Below are positions 38,744 to 42,442 of a stretch of 42,442 bases of DNA, piece after piece. Within the stretch, counting starts at the first letter, position 1; every line of letters starts with the position of its first letter. A model generated the notes under the pieces. The model was not told the origin of the DNA. It saw only the letters and a program-made list of their open reading frames with translations, and did no database searches. This DNA is from an uncultured Clostridia bacterium (GTDB taxonomy: Bacteria > Bacillota > Clostridia > Oscillospirales > Ruminococcaceae). Both the position numbers and the translations under genes were made by a program. The stretch spans positions 1 through 42,442 of the forward strand of contig CAMVEM010000005.1 of assembly GCA_947166515.1 (NCBI GenBank). Reading direction: 5' to 3'.

Positions 38744-38782
38744 GTTTCTGTCTCCCCCGCCGGAGGCGGGGGAGACAGAAAC
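38744..38782. repeat. Perfect 18-bp palindrome
   Basis: GTTTCTGTCTCCCCCGCC (38744-38761) pairs perfectly with the segment at 38765-38782 across a 3-nt GGA loop. The CCCCCGCC/GGCGGGGG core is shared with the hairpin at 10764-10791. A short outer stem ATCAG/CTGAT flanks it. No T run follows. Confidence 0.75.
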
Positions 38783-38841
38783 GTAGATCCTGATTTCCGG
38801 TAAAATAGCAGAATTTTATATACAAGAAAGGAATTATCACC

Positions 38842-39318
38842 ATGGCAGCTAAACAGACAGTATTGACACAGGAAGGACTTGAAGCGCTCGAAGCCGAGCT
38901 CGAAAACCTCAAGACCGTCAAAAGAAAAGACATCGCCGAGAAGATCAAAGTAGCCCTCTCGTTCGGAGACCTTTCCGAAAACTCCGAATACGATGAAGCC
39001 AAGAACGAACAGGGTATTATCGAAGCTCGTATAGCTGAGATAGAAGCTACCCTCAAAAATGTCGTTATAATCGACTCCGACAGCCTCACCACCGAGCACG
39101 TTCAGCACGGTAACAAGGTAATAGTCAAGGATATCGAGGAAGATGTAGAGCGCGAGCTCCGTATCGTAGGCTCGAAGGAGGTAAACGTAAAGCAGGGCAA
39201 GATATCCGACGAATCGCCTATCGGCAAGGCTCTGCTCGGCCATAAGAAGGGCGACATAGTTGACGTTGAGACTCCCTCCGGCATTCTCCAGTTCGAAGTG
39301 CTTGAAATAAGCAAGTGA
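38842..39318 (+). CDS. greA: Transcription elongation factor GreA
   Basis: The 158-residue protein has the coiled-coil N-terminal domain with the acidic tip LSFGDLSENSEYDEAKNEQG, which reaches the RNA polymerase active site and stimulates cleavage of backtracked RNA. The C-terminal FKBP-like domain ends SPIGKALLGHKKGDIVDVETPSG. AAAGGA precedes the ATG. A G element follows directly after the stop. Confidence 0.97.
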   Translation: MAAKQTVLTQEGLEALEAELENLKTVKRKDIAEKIKVALSFGDLSENSEYDEAKNEQGIIEARIAEIEATLKNVVIIDSDSLTTEHVQHGNKVIVKDIEEDVERELRIVGSKEVNVKQGKISDESPIGKALLGHKKGDIVDVETPSGILQFEVLEISK

Positions 39319-39413
39319 GAAAGATTTTTCGCTTCGCTTGAGACGCAGGGAGAAAAGGGGAATGGGACCCCATTTCTGTACGCAGAAATGAGGTTCCCTC
39401 CCCGCACCCCTCC
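39319..39413 (-). repeat. G element copy 5 (divergent)
   Basis: On the minus strand there is a long imperfect palindrome, with GGAACCTCATTTCTG and CAGAAATGGGGTCCC arms around CGTA. It is followed by a tail resembling TCTCAAGCGAAGCGAAAAAT. The stem sequence differs from the other copies but is still paired. It starts immediately after the greA stop. Confidence 0.65.
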
Positions 39414-39475
39414 ACACCCTCACCCTCCTGAAAGACGGCATGATATATTAAAAACAAGTAAAAGGACGTAAATTT

Positions 39476-40990
39476 ATGGCAGAAGAAATTACAAATGTTG
39501 AGCTGACCGAGGAAGAAGAACTCGCCAATCTCTCGGAACAGCACAGAATAAGAATAGAAAAGCTGAATAAGCTCAAAGCCGACGGCAAGGACCCGTACAC
39601 AATAACAAAGTTCGATGTTTCACATCTTGCTAAAGATATAAGAGACAATTTCGACGAGCTCGAAAATAAGGACGTCTGCATTGCAGGCCGTGTAATGAGC
39701 CGCCGTATTATGGGTAAGGCAAGCTTCGCGGACGTTCGCGACGCTTCCGACAGAATGCAGATATATGTTCGCATTGACGAAGTAGGAAAAGACCGCTTCG
39801 ATGAATTCAAAACATGGGATCTCGGCGATATTGTAGGCGTTACCGGCTATGTGTTCAAGACAAAGACCGGAGAGATCTCCGTTCACGCAAAGAGCATAGA
39901 GCTGCTCTCGAAGTCGCTGCTCCCGCTTCCCGAAAAGTGGCACGGCCTCAAAGACAAGGAAGAGCGCTACAGAAAACGCTATCTCGACCTTATCGCAAAC
40001 CCCGAGATAAAGGATACGTTCGTAAAGCGCTCGCTTATCCTCAAAGAGATACGCAGCTATCTTGACGGTCTCGGATATATCGAGGTGGATACGCCAATAC
40101 TGCTCCCGCTGGAGATAGGCGCGGCTGCAAGACCTTTCAAGACGCACCACAACTCGCTCGACATTGATATGTACCTGCGTATAGAGACCGAGCTCTGCCT
40201 GAAAAGACTTATCGTCGGCGGCTTCAACAAGGTCTATGAAGTAGGCCGCATCTTCCGCAACGAGGGCATGGACGCCACGCACAATCCCGAGTTCACATCA
40301 ATAGAAATGTATCAGGCATACACCGACTATTTCGGAATGATGGATATAATCGAGAACCTCTACCGCACGGTAACGCTCAAAATATGCGGAACCGACACTG
40401 TCCCCTATCAGGGCAAGGAAATTGCTGTCGGAAAGCCGTGGGAGCGCCTCACAATGATCGAGGCGGTAAAGAAGTACGCGGGAGTGGATTTTGCAGACTG
40501 GACAGACGACGAGACAGCGAGAAAGGCTGCCGCAGAAAAGCACGTCGAGCTTGAAAGCAAGACCGCTACAAAGGGAGAAGTCCTTATAGCCTTCTTTGAG
40601 GCGTTTGTTGAGGAAAACCTCATACAGCCCACGATAATATATGATTATCCCGTAGAAAACTCGCCGCTCGCAAAGAGAAAGCCGAAAGACCCGATGTTCA
40701 CCGAGCGCTTTGAGTATTTCATCAACGGCACCGAATTCGGCAACGCATTCTCCGAGCTGAACGACCCGATAGACCAGCGCGAGCGCTTCGAGAAGCAGGT
40801 AGCAGCAAAGCGCGCTCAGGGCGGAAACGACGCTCAGGTCGATGACGACTTCATCACTGCGCTCGAATATGGCCTGCCGCCTACCGGAGGACTTGGCTTC
40901 GGTGTGGACAGACTCGTTATGCTGCTCACCGACAGCGCTTCCATCCGAGATGTGCTGCTGTTCCCCACGATGAGACCGGAGAAAAAATAA
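39476..40990 (+). CDS. lysS: Lysyl-tRNA synthetase, class II
   Basis: The 504-residue protein has an N-terminal OB-fold anticodon-binding domain (about 60-160, DVCIAGRVMSRRIMGKASFADV) and the class II catalytic core. Motif 2 is FRNEGMDATHNPEFTSIE, and motif 3 is GLPPTGGLGFGVDRLVML near the C-terminus. AAAAGGACG lies before the ATG. It follows greA in the common greA-lysS order. Confidence 0.97.
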   Translation: MAEEITNVELTEEEELANLSEQHRIRIEKLNKLKADGKDPYTITKFDVSHLAKDIRDNFDELENKDVCIAGRVMSRRIMGKASFADVRDASDRMQIYVRIDEVGKDRFDEFKTWDLGDIVGVTGYVFKTKTGEISVHAKSIELLSKSLLPLPEKWHGLKDKEERYRKRYLDLIANPEIKDTFVKRSLILKEIRSYLDGLGYIEVDTPILLPLEIGAAARPFKTHHNSLDIDMYLRIETELCLKRLIVGGFNKVYEVGRIFRNEGMDATHNPEFTSIEMYQAYTDYFGMMDIIENLYRTVTLKICGTDTVPYQGKEIAVGKPWERLTMIEAVKKYAGVDFADWTDDETARKAAAEKHVELESKTATKGEVLIAFFEAFVEENLIQPTIIYDYPVENSPLAKRKPKDPMFTERFEYFINGTEFGNAFSELNDPIDQRERFEKQVAAKRAQGGNDAQVDDDFITALEYGLPPTGGLGFGVDRLVMLLTDSASIRDVLLFPTMRPEKK

Positions 40991-40993
40991 GAA

Positions 40994-41030
40994 AAAAGGT
41001 GTGACCCGTCTGAGTCGCACCTTTTGTTTT
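40994..41030 (+). terminator. Terminator of lysS
   Basis: AAAAGGTG-T-GAC pairs with GTC-G-CACCTTTT and is followed by GTTTTATT. The A run before it means it could also serve the convergent gene at 41029. Confidence 0.85.
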
Positions 41031-41256
41031 ATTCCGTTTCCTCGTCGTTGTAATCGTCGAGCTCAATGTAAATATCTCCGGTATCGTCGAGCAGGGGCGT
41101 AACGGAAACACCGCCGTTCACGGTATTTGTCGCAATGATATAATTCACGCCGGTCTCGTTATCACGGATTATCCTTGTTTCTACAAGTCCGAAGCTCTGG
41201 ACCGATTTCTCGGTGAATCTTTCAGGCTGTTTTTCCTTGTTATCAAATATTCCCAT
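41029..41256 (-). CDS. DUF6440-like small protein
   Basis: The 75-residue protein has the core ETRIIRDNETGVNYIIATNT followed by GGVSVTPLLDDTGDIYI, which resembles the small Firmicute family DUF6440. No function is known. It has no signal peptide. It starts 1 base after the ThyX-like gene ends, with AAAGGAG before its ATG, so the two are coupled. Confidence 0.75.
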   Translation of the reverse strand: MGIFDNKEKQPERFTEKSVQSFGLVETRIIRDNETGVNYIIATNTVNGGVSVTPLLDDTGDIYIELDDYNDEETE

Positions 41257-41257
41257 T

Positions 41258-41833
41258 TTATTCTCCTTTGTTGTTTTTTCCGACTATCAGCTCCATAGCA
41301 TAAGGGAGCTTCTCTATCTCTTTGCAGAATTCTCTCCATTCGGGAAGCCTGTGGTTCTTTCTCTGCGAATAGATAGTCTTCAATGCGCGGTAGTTAGTCG
41401 TAAGACGCGCCGTGAGCTCGAAGCCGCAGGGATTGCTGTACAGAAGTCTTAGGTAATCCTCGGGGTCCTGTGTTTCGTTGTAACGGTCTTTGAGTTCGTT
41501 CATTATCTCTATCATGCGCGGATCAACGTATTTGCAGTACTGTTTCGAGAGGTCGAACTTTGCGATCCTGTGCATTGTGGACTGGCTGGACACAAATTCG
41601 AGGAAACGGTATCTTTCCGCTTCTGTCCACGCTTTTACGGTGAATGTGAGATCGAATGCAACGCGGATGCCGGTCATGAACTGGTCATGACCTTCTCCCT
41701 TTCCGGACTGCGCAAGGCTTACTATGCGGTCGGTGATATCGCCGTTTACGGAACCGGTATCTACCGCCATGGGATATTTACTTGCCTTGAAGCTTTCTTC
41801 AAGGTCATATACTTTGATGTTTTCTATCTTCAT
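41258..41833 (-). CDS. ThyX-like protein, phage-type and divergent
   Basis: The 191-residue protein has FVSSQSTMHRIAKFDLSKQYCKYVDPRMIEIMNEL-type helices and TTNYRALKTIYSQRKNHRLPEW. These resemble the flavin-dependent thymidylate synthase (ThyX) fold as found in some phage proteins. The standard RHR-x7-S motif is not present, so thymidylate synthase activity is uncertain. The ATG at 41833 is preceded by AAAGG; the longer frame runs into a G element. Its product, if active, would use dUMP, which the dCMP deaminase at 2310 makes. Confidence 0.55.
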   Translation of the reverse strand: MKIENIKVYDLEESFKASKYPMAVDTGSVNGDITDRIVSLAQSGKGEGHDQFMTGIRVAFDLTFTVKAWTEAERYRFLEFVSSQSTMHRIAKFDLSKQYCKYVDPRMIEIMNELKDRYNETQDPEDYLRLLYSNPCGFELTARLTTNYRALKTIYSQRKNHRLPEWREFCKEIEKLPYAMELIVGKNNKGE

Positions 41834-41888
41834 TATACTGCCTTTCTGTAAAACGGAGCAGTTACTTGCCGCCTGAAATGCGAAGCAA

Positions 41889-41996
41889 GTAAAGTTTTTT
41901 GGAAAGAAAGAGAGGGGTTTGGGGAGAGAGAGGAGAACCTTTTTTTCAAAAAAGGTTTCCTCTCTCTCCCCAACTCTCAAACGAAGCGACCAAATC
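41889..41996 (+). repeat. G element copy 4
   Basis: GTAAAGTTTTTTGGAAAG, then a palindrome with outer arms GGGGAGAGAGAGG/CCTCTCTCTCCCC and inner arms AACCTTTTTT/AAAAAAGGTT, then AACTCT and a tail AAACGAAGCGACCAAATCT. Outer arms differ from copies 1-3 but stay fully paired. Confidence 0.8.
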
Positions 41997-41998
41997 TC

Positions 41999-42442
41999 TT
42001 ATTCCTGTAACATGAACATATTGTAGATAACGCGGATAGCTTCTTCGAAATCCTCTTCTCTGATACCGATGATGATGTTGAGCTCGGAGGAACCCTGATC
42101 TATCATCTTGATGTTGATGTTAGCGTGCGAGAGCGCCGCGAAGATGCGGGTAGCTGTACCCTTTGTCGCCTTCATTCCGCGCCCGACTACCGCGATAAGT
42201 GCGATGTCGTCGTCTATCTCGATGTGGTTCGGATTTGAAACTTCCTTTACGCGCTCGACAAAATCCGGATGCTTTTTAAGATCATCTCTGTCGATGATAA
42301 GGTTCATCGTGTCGATGCCGGTCGGGATATGCTCGAAGTTTATCTTCTCAACGTCCATAAGCGTTAGGATACGGCGCAGGAAGCCTATCTCGGAGTTCAT
42401 CTCGTCCTTTTCGATGCAGACTGCGCTGAAATTCTTCTTTCC
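41999..42442 (-). CDS. Aspartate kinase, C-terminal ACT domains (partial)
   Basis: The last 147 residues are inside the window; the gene continues past the right edge. The sequence KNFSAVCIEKDEMNSEIGFLRRIL starts an ACT domain, and ALIAVVGRGMKATKGTATRIFAALSHANINIKMIDQGSSELNIIIGI is the second. Together they are the paired ACT regulatory domains of aspartate kinase, which bind lysine or threonine for feedback control. The catalytic kinase domain lies outside the window, so the isozyme cannot be named. Confidence 0.88.
   Translation of the reverse strand, partial: GKKNFSAVCIEKDEMNSEIGFLRRILTLMDVEKINFEHIPTGIDTMNLIIDRDDLKKHPDFVERVKEVSNPNHIEIDDDIALIAVVGRGMKATKGTATRIFAALSHANINIKMIDQGSSELNIIIGIREEDFEEAIRVIYNMFMLQE

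Overview
The window looks like a chromosomal segment of a Gram-positive Firmicute of the class Clostridia, most likely a Ruminococcus/Oscillospiraceae-type gut anaerobe. The signs are a darA-holB-ricT block, an rpmG-secE-nusG-rplK-rplA block, ftsE-ftsX-M23 hydrolase, greA-lysS, zinc-containing L31 and L33, several lipoproteins, and sigma-A type promoters whose spacers are almost all exactly 17 bp. No prophage, insertion sequence, CRISPR array or integrase is visible. Most of the coding content is ordinary housekeeping. The unusual content is in the intergenic DNA and in a few degenerate or fused proteins.

Layout. Bases 1-400 hold the end of an AMP-ligase-like gene and tRNA-Gly(CCC). Bases 395-6459 run on the minus strand: a sensor-GGDEF protein, dCMP deaminase, an RpiR regulator, then ricT, holB and darA (c-di-AMP receptor). 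Bases 6809-10723 form a plus-strand run of a dead DRE-TIM-type protein, a zinc-ribbon membrane protein, a TPM protein and an orphan efflux adaptor. Bases 10871-12267 carry rpmE and a PASTA lipoprotein on the minus strand. Bases 12732-14925 carry the rpmG-secE-nusG-rplK-rplA operon. Bases 15282-16960 hold a lipoprotein and an ECF S component. Bases 17023-22368 run on the minus strand: glmU, two CPBP proteins and an esterase lipoprotein. Bases 22664-28613 hold an accessory-type SecA, a HAD/nuclease-like/winged-helix fusion, an acidic small protein and a sialate O-acetylesterase. Bases 28857-32324 run on the minus strand: metG, a flippase-like membrane protein and a double zinc-ribbon protein. 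Bases 32676-40990 hold a CdaR-type regulator, ftsE, ftsX, an M23 hydrolase, an S41 protein lacking its catalytic residues, greA and lysS. Bases 41029-42442 hold a DUF6440-like protein, a ThyX-like protein and the end of aspartate kinase on the minus strand.

The most interesting system is a set of nested structured repeats. Five copies of a three-stem module (an outer stem enclosing an inner hairpin, followed by a third hairpin) lie at 4180-4244, 33871-33932, 34006-34070 (minus), 34186-34251 and 34269-34331 (minus). Their stems differ in sequence but stay complementary, while the 6-nt internal-loop segment and the pyrimidine/TTG segment opposite are kept. Several of these modules sit inside the arms or loops of other palindromic repeats, here called G elements and E elements. 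The G elements also covary in their stems and carry a short tail that is tandemly repeated in one copy. The 33.8-34.4 kb gap before ftsE is an island made almost wholly of such hairpins. This looks like an uncharacterised family of structured, hairpin-seeking mobile repeats or repeated RNAs.

Protein-level oddities are two apparent pseudoenzymes (the DRE-TIM protein at 6809 and the S41 protein at 37470), a SecA without the C-terminal zinc tail coupled to a HAD/PD-(D/E)XK-like fusion, and a phage-type ThyX-like protein in a core setting.
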